In this document: piece by piece, positions 51,499 through 61,195 of the stretch
How the letters are laid out: each line of letters opens with the position of its first letter
How positions within the stretch are numbered: position 1 is the first letter of the stretch
Source: Thalassobius vesicularis
Lineage (GTDB): Bacteria; Pseudomonadota; Alphaproteobacteria; Rhodobacterales; Rhodobacteraceae
Direction: 5' to 3'
Assembly: GCF_004799325.1 (NCBI RefSeq)
Contig: NZ_SSMD01000001.1
Location: forward strand, 186,001-250,000
DNA: 64,000 nt
The notes under the pieces: generated by a model
The model's database searches: none
What the model was told of the DNA's origin: nothing
Seen by the model: only the letters and a program-made list of their open reading frames with translations
Program-made: the position numbers and the translations under genes

Positions 51499-52607
51499 TG
51501 AAACGTCTTTCTGGGGTCAAACGCGTCGCGGACGCCCTCGAAGATGAAGACCAGCAGCGACAGCATCACCGCGAAGACGGTGAAGGCCGTGAAGGCCAGC
51601 CAGGGCGCTTGCAGGTTCTGTTTGGCTTGCAGCGTCAGTTCACCCAGTGACGGGGCCGAGGACGGCAGGCCGAAGCCCAGAAAATCCAACGACGCCAACG
51701 TGGCAATGGTGCCGGTGACGATAAAGGGCAGCATGGTCACTGTCGCCACCATCGCGTTGGGCAGCATGTGGCGGAACATGATGACCGTGTTCGACACGCC
51801 CAAGGCCTTGGCCGCGCGGACATATTCCAGGTTACGGGCACGCAGAAACTCGGCCCGCACCACGCCCACAAGCGAGGTCCAGCCGAACAGAACCGTGATG
51901 AACACCAGCAGCCAGAAACTGCGCCCCAGCACCGCGAACAGGATGATGATGACGTAAAGCGATGGGGTAGAACCCCAAATCTCGATCACCCGTTGGAAAA
52001 TCAGGTCAAGCCAGCCGCCGAAATAGCCCTGCAAGGCGCCCGCCACAACGCCGACGACCGAGGCCAGCGTCGTCACGATCAGCGTGAAAAGGATCGACAG
52101 GCGGAAGCCATAGATCACGCGTGCCACCACGTCGCGCTTGGTGTCGTCGGTGCCCAGCCAGTTCTGCGCGTTGGGCGACAGCGGCGCGGCACCAGGGCGG
52201 TCCACGGTGGTGTCGTAGGAGTAGGGGATCGGCGGCCACAGCAGCCAGCCTTGGTGGAACGCCTCGACCGCGTCGCCATAATTGCCCGCGTCGATCGAGT
52301 CGATGATCCCCTCGGGGTCGTCGAAACAGTCCTCGACCCCGCCGGATTTGATCAGGCAGCGCACCTCGGGGTCGCGATAGGCGGCCTCGGTCTGGAAATC
52401 GCCGCCGAATTGCGTCTCGGGGTAGAAGTTGAAGATCGGCGTGAAATATTCGCCCCGGTATTTCACCAGGATGGGTTTGTCGTTGGCGATGAACTCGGCG
52501 AACAGCGACAGGCCGAACAAGATCACGAACAGCACCAACGACCAAAAGGCACGGCGGTTGCGTTTGAAGTTGTTCCAGCGGCGCTGGTTGAGCGGCGACA
52601 GGGCCAT
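51495..52607 (-). CDS. yejE: Oligopeptide/microcin C-type ABC permease YejE
   Basis: A 370-residue OppC-type permease. It has one N-terminal span (FWSLVLFVILFGLSLFAEF), a large periplasmic insert with YRGEYFTPIFNFYPETQFGG typical of YejE, and five C-terminal spans with the EAA loop EYVRAAKALGVSNTVIMFRHMLPNA. It shares one base with the yejB stop. It pairs with YejB to import peptides. Confidence 0.95.
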   Translation of the reverse strand: MALSPLNQRRWNNFKRNRRAFWSLVLFVILFGLSLFAEFIANDKPILVKYRGEYFTPIFNFYPETQFGGDFQTEAAYRDPEVRCLIKSGGVEDCFDDPEGIIDSIDAGNYGDAVEAFHQGWLLWPPIPYSYDTTVDRPGAAPLSPNAQNWLGTDDTKRDVVARVIYGFRLSILFTLIVTTLASVVGVVAGALQGYFGGWLDLIFQRVIEIWGSTPSLYVIIILFAVLGRSFWLLVFITVLFGWTSLVGVVRAEFLRARNLEYVRAAKALGVSNTVIMFRHMLPNAMVATVTMLPFIVTGTIATLASLDFLGFGLPSSAPSLGELTLQAKQNLQAPWLAFTAFTVFAVMLSLLVFIFEGVRDAFDPRKTFQ

Positions 52608-53692
52608 CAGCCTTCCCTCCGTTCGAAATCAATCCGCGGGTCGACGACCACGTACATCAGGTCCGACAGGATGCCCACGACCAGCCCGATCAGGCCAAAG
52701 ATGAACAGCGTGCCAAAGATCACCGGGTAATCGCGGGCCACGGCGGCCTCGAACCCCAGTCGGCCCAGCCCGTCGAGGCTGAAGATCGTCTCGATGATCA
52801 GCGAGCCGCCAAAGAACACGCCGATGAACACCGCCGGGAAACCTGCGATCACGATCAGCATGGCATTGCGGAAAACGTGACCGTACAGCACGCGGCTTTC
52901 CGACAGGCCCTTGGCGCGGGCGGTCATCACGTAGTGTTTCTTGATCTCGTCCAGGAACGAGTTCTTCGTCAGCAGCGTCAGCGTCGCAAAGGCCGAGATG
53001 GTCGAGGCGATCACCGGCAGCGCGATGTGCCAGAAGTAATCGCCAATCTTGCCCAGCCAGGACAGTTGATCCCAGTTGTCGCTGGTCAGGCCGCGCAAGG
53101 GGAAGATTTGCCAGTATGACCCGCCCGCCAGCAGCACCAGCAGCAGGATCGCGAACAAGAAACCCGGAATCGCATAGGCGACGATGATCAGCCCGCTGGT
53201 CCATGTGTCAAAGCTGGTGCCGTCCTTGACCGCCTTGCGAATGCCCAGCGGAATCGAGACAAAATAGGCGATCAGCGTCGACCACAGTCCCAGCGTGATC
53301 GAGACCGGCATCTTCTCCAGCACCAGGTCGATCACACCGATCTTGCGAAAGTAACTCTCGCCGAAATCCAGCCGCATGTAGTTCCAGATCATGTTCAGGA
53401 ACCGCTCCAGCGGTGGCTTGTCAAAGCCGAATTCCTTTTCCAGCTGGGCGATGAACTCGGGCGGCAAGCCACGCGCGCCGATATATTGCTCGTCGCCCGA
53501 GGGCATGGCGCTGCCCGCATCCTCGCCCGATCCGGCAAAACCCTGAAACACGTCGCCCTGCCCTTGCATCTGGGCGATGACTTGCTCGATCGGGCCGCCC
53601 GGCACGAACTGCACCAACGCGAAGTTGATGATCATGATGCCGATCAATGTGGGGATGATCAGCAGAAATCGTCGTAGAATATAAGCGCCCAT
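52607..53692 (-). CDS. yejB: Oligopeptide/microcin C-type ABC permease YejB
   Basis: A 361-residue OppB-type permease that opens [21 protein letters not shown], followed by FVPGGPIEQ. An insert of about 60 residues after this is characteristic of YejB. The EAA loop is [26 protein letters not shown]. It starts 7 bp after the yejA stop. Confidence 0.95.
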   Translation of the reverse strand: MGAYILRRFLLIIPTLIGIMIINFALVQFVPGGPIEQVIAQMQGQGDVFQGFAGSGEDAGSAMPSGDEQYIGARGLPPEFIAQLEKEFGFDKPPLERFLNMIWNYMRLDFGESYFRKIGVIDLVLEKMPVSITLGLWSTLIAYFVSIPLGIRKAVKDGTSFDTWTSGLIIVAYAIPGFLFAILLLVLLAGGSYWQIFPLRGLTSDNWDQLSWLGKIGDYFWHIALPVIASTISAFATLTLLTKNSFLDEIKKHYVMTARAKGLSESRVLYGHVFRNAMLIVIAGFPAVFIGVFFGGSLIIETIFSLDGLGRLGFEAAVARDYPVIFGTLFIFGLIGLVVGILSDLMYVVVDPRIDFERREG

Positions 53693-53699
53693 GCGCGAC

Positions 53700-55634
53700 T
53701 TACCTCAGCGCCCCGGCCGCTTTCAACGCGGCAGCCTTGTCGGCGTTGTACCACCAGAAATCCAGCAGACCCATCGAGTATTTCGGCATTTCCGCGGGAT
53801 GTTCGAACATATCCCAATAGGCCGCCCAGCTAGAGTCGTTGTACCAGACCGGTACCATGAACCGCTCGTACCGCAGGGCACGATCCAGCGCCATCAGGGC
53901 GACGTCGCGTTCCTCGGCCGTGGTCGAGTCCAGCGAGGCGTCGATGATCTTGTCGACCAGCGGGCTGGCCAGACCGGCGGGATTGAACAGGCTGAACGCC
54001 GCCTCGGTCGAGCCATACATCTGGTGCAGCCCGGTGCCCGTGTCCAAGAAGGTACGGTAGCCGTCGAACACCAGATCATAATCACGATCCCGTTCGCGCA
54101 GGGTGTATTGTGAGGGGTCCACCTTCTCGAACTTGGCGTCGATGCCCATCGCCCGCAGGTTCTGGGTAAAGGTTTCCACGACCGCTTCCATCGTCGCCGA
54201 ACCGCTGGAGGCGATCGGGAACTCGATCGTCATCAGCTGCCCCTGCGCGTTCCGGCGCATCCCGTCGCTGCCAACGGGCCAGCCTGCTTCGTCCAGCAGT
54301 TTCATCGCTTTACGCAGGTTGCGGCGGTCGCTCAGCCGATCGGCGTTCGACTCGTGCGCGGTCACCGCAGGTTCGGTCAGCATGTCAGCAGGCACCAGAT
54401 CGCCCAGCGATTTCAGCAGCTCCAGCTCGGCCCCTTCGGGCGGGCCTTTCGCCTCTAGGTGCGAGCCCTGCACGAACGAATGGCGCTGTTTGAACAGCCC
54501 GTATTGCAGCGACTGGTTGGTCCATTCGAAGTTGAACGCCAGCGAGACCGCCTCGCGCACGCGCTTGTCCTTGAAGACCTCGCGCCCCAAGTTGAAGATG
54601 ATGCCCGTGGGATCGGGCGGCGTGCCATCGGGCAGGGTTTCCAGCTTCACCCACTCTTTCTTGACCGCCGGGAAATCGTACCCCGTCGCCCATTGCTTGG
54701 AGTTCCCCTCGGCGCGGAAGGTGTATTCGCCGGCTTTGAACGCCTCAAACGCGGCCGAATCGTCGCCGAAATACTCGATGCGGATGCGGTCAAAGTTGTG
54801 GCGGCCGACATTGATCGGCAGGTCCTTGCCCCAGTAATCGGGGTTGCGCTTGTAGACGATCCGGCGGTTCACCTCGTAGCTGTCCAGCATGTACGGCCCC
54901 GAGCCGGGCGCCGCATCCATGCGCGGCTCGTCCAGGCGGGCGCCGGTCTTTTCGAACCAGGCCTTGGGCCAGACCGGCACGCCGCCGACCTGATCAATCA
55001 GGCTGCGCCGGGAAATTCCGGTGGCAAAGGTGAACCGGACGGTGTGGTCGTCCAGCGCCTCGGCACTCAGAACGCGTTTCTTCACAGCCTGCGCGTACGA
55101 CGGCAGTCCCTGCTCCAGCAGCAGGTTGTGCGAGAACACCACGTCATGCGCTGTCAGCGGCGAGCCGTCAGAGAACTTCGCCTCGGGGCGCATGTGGAAG
55201 ATGACCCAGGTTTTGCCCTCATCATATTCCAGGCTTTCGGCCAGCAGGCCGTAGGCCTCGTCATTCACGTCCGCCGGTGCGCTGCCGCCCGAACTGGGCT
55301 CCTCGCCCAGCAGGCTTTCGTACACCATCCAGCTATAGCGGCCCGCGCGGCCCTTGCGGCTGTAGGGGTTCATCGAATCGAATGTCCCCGGCGCCCAAAG
55401 CGCGATTTCCCCACCCTTCGGCGCATCCGGGTTCACATAGTCGAAATGCTTGTAATCGGCGGGGTATTTCAGATTCCCGAAATACGAATAGCCGTGCGAC
55501 TTGATGATCTTCTGTGCCCCGGCCCAAGCGGGCATCGCCAGCAGCATCGCCCCAAGGGCCATCAGCGCCAGCATCCATGCCATCGGCAGGGTCGAGCACG
55601 TTTTCGCGCGAACATTGGAACGGATCGGTTTCAA
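53700..55634 (-). CDS. yejA: Oligopeptide/microcin C-type ABC substrate-binding protein YejA
   Basis: A 644-residue periplasmic binding protein with a signal peptide (hydrophobic run [21 protein letters not shown], residues about 18-38). The mature part starts [29 protein letters not shown] and has the family 5 peptide-binding fold. The start is a TTG at 55634, supported by a strong GAGGAGG about 9 bases upstream. It is the first gene of yejABEF, continued by DUF1491 and recO. Confidence 0.94.
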   Translation of the reverse strand: MKPIRSNVRAKTCSTLPMAWMLALMALGAMLLAMPAWAGAQKIIKSHGYSYFGNLKYPADYKHFDYVNPDAPKGGEIALWAPGTFDSMNPYSRKGRAGRYSWMVYESLLGEEPSSGGSAPADVNDEAYGLLAESLEYDEGKTWVIFHMRPEAKFSDGSPLTAHDVVFSHNLLLEQGLPSYAQAVKKRVLSAEALDDHTVRFTFATGISRRSLIDQVGGVPVWPKAWFEKTGARLDEPRMDAAPGSGPYMLDSYEVNRRIVYKRNPDYWGKDLPINVGRHNFDRIRIEYFGDDSAAFEAFKAGEYTFRAEGNSKQWATGYDFPAVKKEWVKLETLPDGTPPDPTGIIFNLGREVFKDKRVREAVSLAFNFEWTNQSLQYGLFKQRHSFVQGSHLEAKGPPEGAELELLKSLGDLVPADMLTEPAVTAHESNADRLSDRRNLRKAMKLLDEAGWPVGSDGMRRNAQGQLMTIEFPIASSGSATMEAVVETFTQNLRAMGIDAKFEKVDPSQYTLRERDRDYDLVFDGYRTFLDTGTGLHQMYGSTEAAFSLFNPAGLASPLVDKIIDASLDSTTAEERDVALMALDRALRYERFMVPVWYNDSSWAAYWDMFEHPAEMPKYSMGLLDFWWYNADKAAALKAAGALR

Positions 55635-55751
55635 TTGCTCGTCCTCCTCAGCGGATTGTTCCCGCGAAGGTAAAGGGCCGGTGCGACCATGTTCAAGCGG
55701 GTAATCCGTTGCTCACCGGGATTTGTGCGACTGCGAGGGGCACAAAAGCAA

Positions 55752-55778
55752 AGGCCGCCGCCCAATGGGCAGCGGCCT
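55752..55778 (-). terminator. Terminator after the cytochrome gene
   Basis: Minus-strand hairpin with AGGCCGC and GCCC arms closing on a short loop (interior mismatches), then TTGCTTTT. Confidence 0.75.
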
Positions 55779-55799
55779 GAATTTCGCGGTGCAGGATGC

Positions 55800-56324
55800 T
55801 TACTTGATGGTTGCCAGGTAAGCGACCAGATCTGCGCGTTCTTCGATCTTTTTCAAGCCGGCGAACGACATCTTGGTGCCGGGAGCAAAGCCCTTCGGGT
55901 TTTCCAGGAAGTGGTTCAGGTTCTCCGGCGACCAAACGTCCGCAACGGCTTCGAATGCGCCCGAGTAGGAGTAGCCGTTGGCAGCGTCGACCGGACGGCC
56001 AACAACGCCGGACAGGTACGGGCCGGTTGCGTTGGCGCCATCTTCCAGCTTGTGGCAGGCCTTGCACTTGCCGAACAGCTTTTCGCCTTTGGCGACGTCA
56101 GCAGCTGCCAGCAGCGCGTTGAAGTCAGGTGCGTCCGCCTCTTCCTTGGCTTCACCATGCGAATCGTCCGCGCCGGTGTCGATCACATAGGCTTGCTCGG
56201 CATGGTCACCGTGACCGCCGCCGACATGGTACAGCGACTCTGCCGCCCAGTTGCCCAGCAGGAACACCAGAAGCGAGCCACAGAGTGCGCCGCCGACTTT
56301 GGTAAGGGTCATCGTGTCAAACAT
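55800..56324 (-). CDS. cycM: Membrane-anchored cytochrome c (c552/cy type)
   Basis: A 174-residue protein with an uncleaved N-terminal anchor (VGGALCGSLLVFLLGNWAA, about residues 10-28), a Gly/His/Asp/Glu-rich linker of about 45 residues, and a class I cytochrome c domain with haem motif CKACH and distal Met in PGTKMSFAGL. This is the arrangement of cytochrome cy in Rhodobacter and CycM/c552 in Paracoccus, which carries electrons from the bc1 complex to terminal oxidase. ATG 56324 is chosen because homologues begin MFDTMTLTK. It is divergent from pheA. Confidence 0.92.
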   Translation of the reverse strand: MFDTMTLTKVGGALCGSLLVFLLGNWAAESLYHVGGGHGDHAEQAYVIDTGADDSHGEAKEEADAPDFNALLAAADVAKGEKLFGKCKACHKLEDGANATGPYLSGVVGRPVDAANGYSYSGAFEAVADVWSPENLNHFLENPKGFAPGTKMSFAGLKKIEERADLVAYLATIK

Positions 56325-56372
56325 GGTTCGCCCGTCTATTTCGTGTCTGTCGGCGCGTATGTATCCGCTTCC

Positions 56373-56389
56373 CCTTGCATTACGCAAGG
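56373..56389. promoter_or_regulatory. Inverted repeat in the cycM-pheA divergent region
   Basis: CCTTGC-ATTAC-GCAAGG, perfect 6-bp arms. It lies between divergent genes, 49 bp from cycM and 58 bp from pheA. No known consensus is matched. Confidence 0.4.
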
Positions 56390-56446
56390 TGTAGTTTCCG
56401 CGACCAAACGCCCAAGAGGCAGAAAAATCGACAGGAATGACAGAAA

Positions 56447-57280
56447 ATGACCAATCGCATTGCCTTTCAGGGTGAACCGGGCGCCTATTCCCACCAAGCC
56501 TGCCGTCAGGCCCGCCCCGACATGGAGGCCCTGCCCTGCCGCACCTTCGAGGACGCGATCGACGCCGTGAACTCGGGCGAGGCTGATCTGGCGATGCTGC
56601 CGGTCGAAAATTCGACCTATGGCCGCGTGGCTGACATCCACTCTCTGCTGCCCGAATCCGGCCTGCACATCATCGAGGAACATTTCGTCCGTGTGCACAT
56701 CAACCTGCTGGCCCTGCCCGGCACCAAACTGGCCGACGTGAAAACCGCGATGAGCCACACCGTCCTGCTGGGCCAGTGCCACGGCTTTCTGCGTGAACAC
56801 GGCATCCGTCGCATCATCGGCGCGGACACCGCAGGCTCGGCTCGGCATGTGGCCGAACAGCACGATGCGTCGCTGGCGGCGCTGGCCAGCGAACTGGCGG
56901 GCGAGATCTACGGCCTGGACGTGCTGGCCCGCCACATCGAGGATCAGGGCAACAACACCACCCGCTTCCTGCTGATGAGCCGCGAAGCCGACCATTCGCG
57001 CCGCGGCGGCAATGGCATGATCACCAGCTTCGTGTTCGAGGTCCGCAACATTCCGGCGGCGCTGTATAAGGCGATGGGCGGTTTTGCCACCAACGGCATC
57101 AACATGACCAAGCTGGAAAGCTACATGGTCGGCGGCTCGTTCACCGCGACGCAGTTCTATGCCGATATCGAAGGCCACCCCGAAGACCCCAACGTCAAGC
57201 TGGCGCTTGAGGAACTGGACTACTTCACCACCAACGTGAAGATTCTGGGCGTCTACCCGGCGGATGAGCGGCGCCACTAA
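56447..57280 (+). CDS. pheA: Prephenate dehydratase
   Basis: A 277-residue monofunctional prephenate dehydratase that makes phenylpyruvate for phenylalanine synthesis. The catalytic domain opens IAFQGEPGAYSHQACRQ, with PVENSTYGRVADIHSLL and the TRF motif in DQGNNTTRFLLM. The C-terminal ACT domain has NIPAALYKAMGGFATNGINMTKLES, the Phe-binding GALYKAL and ESRP-like regions. No chorismate mutase domain is present, as is usual in Rhodobacterales. Confidence 0.96.
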   Translation: MTNRIAFQGEPGAYSHQACRQARPDMEALPCRTFEDAIDAVNSGEADLAMLPVENSTYGRVADIHSLLPESGLHIIEEHFVRVHINLLALPGTKLADVKTAMSHTVLLGQCHGFLREHGIRRIIGADTAGSARHVAEQHDASLAALASELAGEIYGLDVLARHIEDQGNNTTRFLLMSREADHSRRGGNGMITSFVFEVRNIPAALYKAMGGFATNGINMTKLESYMVGGSFTATQFYADIEGHPEDPNVKLALEELDYFTTNVKILGVYPADERRH

Positions 57281-57308
57281 GGCGCCCGCTTACCACCCCG
57301 GCAGAGGG

Positions 57309-57782
57309 TCAGTGCGCGCCCATCTTGGTGTGCCGCTTTTCCAGCTGCCGGGCGTAATCGGCCATCATGCCTTCGAACCGGCGACCGATCTGGCCCTTTG
57401 CCAGTTTCAGCGATTGCAGCAGCAGGCGGGCGGACAGGGTTTTCGCCTCCATCCCGACGGTCGTCGCCATCCGGGTGCGGGTGCGTGACATCGGCAGCAA
57501 CTCGATCTGCATCAGCGCCTCCATCCCCTGCCCCACGGCGCGATAGCACGCCTTTTCCGTCGGCTCGTAATCAACCAGCTCGACCGAGATTTCGCGGGGT
57601 TTGCCCCTGAAACTGAAGTTCACACGCCATTTCGCACCCGGCCCCAAGGGACCGTCGCCATCGACCCGCTCGACCTCGGCCCCGCGGCGCAGCGCGGCCT
57701 TTTCGAAACTCTGGAAGTCGGACAGGCATTCAAAGACGTAGTCCGCCGGCGCTGCGATGTCTTCGCGGGTGGTAATTTCCAT
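57309..57782 (-). CDS. SRPBCC-fold protein
   Basis: A 157-residue polyketide-cyclase/START-like (SRPBCC) protein: ITTREDIAAPADYVFECLSDFQSFE at the N-terminus, central strands, and a long C-terminal helix ending YARQLEKRH. No catalytic motif is visible; members bind hydrophobic ligands. The start at 57782 gives the family length; frame extensions to 57872 overlap nudC. It lies 44 bp downstream of nudC on the same strand. Confidence 0.85.
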   Translation of the reverse strand: MEITTREDIAAPADYVFECLSDFQSFEKAALRRGAEVERVDGDGPLGPGAKWRVNFSFRGKPREISVELVDYEPTEKACYRAVGQGMEALMQIELLPMSRTRTRMATTVGMEAKTLSARLLLQSLKLAKGQIGRRFEGMMADYARQLEKRHTKMGAH

Positions 57783-57825
57783 CCTGTAGCTCTCGTTCTT
57801 GCTCTGCTCTGGCGGCAGTTTTGCG

Positions 57826-58800
57826 TCAATCCAACCGGTCGGCAAGCCAGTTCCGCAAAAGGAACTGCGCAATGGCCCCTTTTCGCGCAGGCATCAGACC
57901 CGGATGCCGCCCAGAGAACGCCAGCATGATCTCTTCGCGGGCAAACCAGCGCGCATCCTCGATCTCTTTGGGGTCGATATTGATGTCCCGGCTCAACGCC
58001 CGGCCACGGCAACCGAACATCAGCGAGGACGGAAACGCCCAGGGCTGGCTGGCAAGATAACCGACCTCTCCCACCTTCACGCCCGCCTCTTCGCGCACTT
58101 CGCGGCGCACGGCGGCTTCGATGGTTTCGCCCGGTTCGACGAACCCGGCCAGCAGCGAGTACATCCCCTTTGGCCAGCCATGCGAGCGGCCCAGCAGCAC
58201 GTCATTGCCATGCGTGATCAGCATGATGACGACCGGGTCGGTGCGAGGGAAATGCTGGCCGCCGCAAGACGGGCAATTGCGCTGCCAACCGGCCATCGCC
58301 TGCTGGCTTTCAGCACCGCACATCGCGCAGAACCGGTGCGAGCGGTGCCAGCTGAACAAGGCCCGCGCGGTCGCTGCCAGTTCGGCATCGCGGGCGCTGA
58401 TCCGGGTCATCACGCCCCGCAGTTCCGAGAACAGAAAATGTGGCGGCAGCGCCGGATGGTGCTGCTCGCTGCGGTCCATGAAGCTGTTCAGCTGCGCCAG
58501 ATCCACGTCATCGGGATCCCAGCCCGAGATATCCTGCGCGAAGACCGGCCCCTCGTCCTCAATCCCCAGGAAAATCGGATCGGCCTTTGCCTCGGACAGA
58601 ACGGGGTGATCCATTTGCACCCGCGCCAGATCGGCCGATCGGTCCGGCAGCCAAGCCATCAGCGGCTTGCCACGCCATAGAACGATCGAAACCGCACGCG
58701 GATCGGCCTGCAACTCGGCCAGACGCGCCGCATCGCCCCGAAATTCCGCCGCGCGCTCCAACCCCGAGCCGCCAAATGTCACCTGTTCCGCCAGTTTCAT
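57826..58800 (-). CDS. nudC: NAD(H) pyrophosphatase/NAD-cap hydrolase NudC
   Basis: A 324-residue Nudix hydrolase. It has a Zn-ribbon (FCAMCGAES and CPSCGGQHFP), the Nudix box GFVEPGETIEAAVRREVREE, and the NudC signature SQPWAFPSSLM (Ala in place of the usual second Pro). It cleaves NADH and removes NAD caps from RNA. The N-terminal domain is of the longer, eukaryote-like kind. It heads a two-gene unit with the SRPBCC gene and is divergent from the cpdB-like gene. Confidence 0.94.
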   Translation of the reverse strand: MKLAEQVTFGGSGLERAAEFRGDAARLAELQADPRAVSIVLWRGKPLMAWLPDRSADLARVQMDHPVLSEAKADPIFLGIEDEGPVFAQDISGWDPDDVDLAQLNSFMDRSEQHHPALPPHFLFSELRGVMTRISARDAELAATARALFSWHRSHRFCAMCGAESQQAMAGWQRNCPSCGGQHFPRTDPVVIMLITHGNDVLLGRSHGWPKGMYSLLAGFVEPGETIEAAVRREVREEAGVKVGEVGYLASQPWAFPSSLMFGCRGRALSRDINIDPKEIEDARWFAREEIMLAFSGRHPGLMPARKGAIAQFLLRNWLADRLD

Positions 58801-58984
58801 CGCTGTCTCCCATCACCCTCGGCCTCGACTTAAGCGATTATGCTGGGCATTTTCACCCGAAAAATCATATCCTTGCCGCAAAGTAGAAAAGCGAGGTCAC
58901 AAATACGCTTTAATCTGAACATGTTTTCTATTCAAAACCATAACGAACCTGAACTTTTAGGCCACGCACACAACCTAAAGGCAA

Positions 58985-60877
58985 ATGGCGTCCATGCCCA
59001 AGACCGAACAAAGCGGGTTTCGACCTGCACCAATAGAAATTTGCGACGAAGAAATTCATCTGAGGCTGCTTCAGACGACCGACATCCACGTCAACCTGCT
59101 GCCCTACAATTACTTCACCGATCGTCCTGACCCCCAGGTGGGTCTGTCACAGCTTGCCGGCATGATTCGCCAGGCGCGTGCCGAGGTGCCGAACACCTTG
59201 TTGCTGGAAACCGGGGATTTCCTGCAAGGTACGCCGCTTGGCGATGTCTACGCCGAGCGCAATCCCGAGGGCGAAGCCCTTCACCCCGCCATTACCATGA
59301 TGAACGCGCTGTCCTATGACGCCTGCGGGCCGGGCAATCACGAGTTCAACTACGGGCTGGAGTTTCTGACAAACGTCGTCTCGGGCGCCCAGTTTCCCGT
59401 CGTGCTGGCCAACGCCGCCCGCAAACTGGGTCCGACGCCAGATCAGGACGACACGCTTTTCCCGCCCTTTACGCTGCTTGAACGAACGTTCACCGACCAG
59501 GCGGGCCAGTCCCACAGCCTGAAGATCGGCGTCATCGGCTTTGTGCCGCCGCAGATCTCGATTTGGGACCGGCGGCATCTGGAAAACAAGCTTTACGTCC
59601 GCGGCATCACGCAGGCGGCGCGGGCATGGGTGCCCAAGCTGAAACAGGCCGGGGCCGATCTGATCATCGCACTCAGCCATTCCGGGATCGGCAACGCCGA
59701 GGATTTTGACCTGCAGGAAAACGCCAGCATCCCGCTGGCAGCCATCGACGGCATCGACGTGCTGTTGTGCGGCCACCAGCACCGCCGTTTTCCCGGCCCG
59801 ACCTTCGAAGGTGTCGAAGGCGTGGACCACATCCGCGGTACTCTGCACGGTAAACCCGCGGTGATGGCGGGGTTCTTTGGCTCGGACCTTGGCGTGATCG
59901 AGCTGGCCCTGAAACGCGACGACGCTGGCAAATGGCAGATCGCGCGACACAAATCCTACCTGAAACCCATCCCCGAGGACGTGCTGGAAAACGCACAGAT
60001 CCCGGTCGAGATGGAGGCCGAGCATACCGAAACACTCTGTCATATCAGGACGGCGGTGGCCACGGTGGCGCAGCCGCTGCACACCTATTTCGCATTCGCC
60101 GGGTTCGATCTGGCGACGCGTGCGGTGGCGATGGCACAACTGGATTTCGTGCGTCAAAAGCTTGGCGAGCAGGACATTCCGCTGCTTTCGGCTGCCTCGC
60201 CGTTCCGCGCGGGTGGCCATGCCGGCCCCGACAACTATACCGAGGTGCCCGCAGGCGCACTGACCCTGCGCGGCTTGGCCGACCTTTATCAGTTTCCCAA
60301 CACGCTGAACGTGCTGCGTGTCTCCGGTGCGCAGCTGCGCGACTGGCTGGAGCGCGCGGCGGGCAAGTTCCGCCAACTTTTGCCGGGGCGTCCGGATCAG
60401 CCTTTGCTGGACCCCGACTTCCCCAGCTACAATTTCGACTCGATCTTCGGGCTGGATTACCAGATCGACCTGTCGCAACCGGCCAAATTCGCGCTGGACG
60501 GCAGCTTGGCCCACCCCTCCGGCACGCGCATCCGCGATCTGGAATATCAGGGCAATCCGCTGAAGGACGATCAGGAATTTCTGCTGGTCACCAACAGCTA
60601 CCGCGCGGGTGGTGGCGGCAATTTCGCCGGGGCGGGGCCAAAACAGCAGGTTCTGGCCGTCACCGAGGAAATCCGCACGATCCTATCGGATTGGGCACGC
60701 GGCAAGCAGCTGGAAATCCCGCGGCAAATGAACTGGCGGTTCCGCCCGATGCCCGGCACGACGACCCTGTTGGAATCCGCCCCCAAGGCGCGCGATTACC
60801 TGTCGGGGCTGCCGCTGAACCTGACCGAAGCAGGCCCCGCCGAGAACGGGTTCAGCTACTACCGGCTGGCGCTGTAA
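58985..60877 (+). CDS. cpdB: 2',3'-cyclic-nucleotide 2'-phosphodiesterase/3'-nucleotidase-like protein
   Basis: A 630-residue metallophosphatase plus nucleotidase protein. The dinuclear site is visible as LLQTTDIHVNLLPYN, ETGDFLQGTPLGD, GPGNHEFNYG, ALSHSGIG and LLCGHQHRRFPGP; the C-terminal domain contains TLRGLADLYQFPNTLNV and NSYRAGGGGNF (nucleotide-binding). Unlike classical CpdB no secretion signal is visible at the N-terminus (MASMPKTEQSGFRPAP). AAAGG precedes ATG 58985; ATG 58994 is an alternative. The 184 bp between it and nudC holds both promoters, not resolved. The SRP RNA follows. Confidence 0.9.
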   Translation: MASMPKTEQSGFRPAPIEICDEEIHLRLLQTTDIHVNLLPYNYFTDRPDPQVGLSQLAGMIRQARAEVPNTLLLETGDFLQGTPLGDVYAERNPEGEALHPAITMMNALSYDACGPGNHEFNYGLEFLTNVVSGAQFPVVLANAARKLGPTPDQDDTLFPPFTLLERTFTDQAGQSHSLKIGVIGFVPPQISIWDRRHLENKLYVRGITQAARAWVPKLKQAGADLIIALSHSGIGNAEDFDLQENASIPLAAIDGIDVLLCGHQHRRFPGPTFEGVEGVDHIRGTLHGKPAVMAGFFGSDLGVIELALKRDDAGKWQIARHKSYLKPIPEDVLENAQIPVEMEAEHTETLCHIRTAVATVAQPLHTYFAFAGFDLATRAVAMAQLDFVRQKLGEQDIPLLSAASPFRAGGHAGPDNYTEVPAGALTLRGLADLYQFPNTLNVLRVSGAQLRDWLERAAGKFRQLLPGRPDQPLLDPDFPSYNFDSIFGLDYQIDLSQPAKFALDGSLAHPSGTRIRDLEYQGNPLKDDQEFLLVTNSYRAGGGGNFAGAGPKQQVLAVTEEIRTILSDWARGKQLEIPRQMNWRFRPMPGTTTLLESAPKARDYLSGLPLNLTEAGPAENGFSYYRLAL

Positions 60878-60931
60878 CCGAAGGATGACGCAACGCCTTG
60901 CGAATCCGGGGCCACACTCCTATATGGACCC

Positions 60932-61029
60932 CTGAGAGGTTGGCGCGGGCAAGCTCCTCGCCAACCCGGTCAGGTCCGGAAGGAAGCAGCCGTAACGAGT
61001 CCCGCTTGGGTCGTTGTCCAGCCTCTCAC
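60932..61029 (+). ncRNA. ffs: Signal recognition particle RNA (4.5S type)
   Basis: The universally conserved SRP domain IV is present: GGTCAGGTCCGGAAGGAAGC followed by AGCCG. The ends pair as GAGAGG (60934-60939) with CCTCTC (61022-61027), and the hairpin between gives the usual rod of just under 100 nt. It binds Ffh for membrane protein targeting. Precise ends are approximate. Confidence 0.95.
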
Positions 61030-61063
61030 CTACGCCTTAACGCCACGCCACAGGAGGGTTTCG

Positions 61064-61105
61064 ATGATTGTCGCACGTTTTGCCCTTCGGGCAGTTGCAG
61101 CCTAA
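61064..61105 (+). CDS. 13-codon ORF with perfect Shine-Dalgarno between ffs and rsgA
   Basis: AGGAGGG at 61052-61058 stands 5 bp before an ATG that encodes MIVARFALRAVAA and stops at TAA. A hairpin TGCCC-TTC-GGGCA (61081-61093) lies inside the ORF. It ends 90 bp before the rsgA start. It could be a leader peptide for rsgA or an artefact; no homologue can be checked here. Confidence 0.4.
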   Translation: MIVARFALRAVAA

Positions 61106-61195
61106 GGCCAGCGCCATTTCCGGATTGCCCGAAACCGTTTCGCCCCGCCGCCCGACCGGCACGGGGTGTCTTTCTGCGTTTTTGAAGGCAGACCG

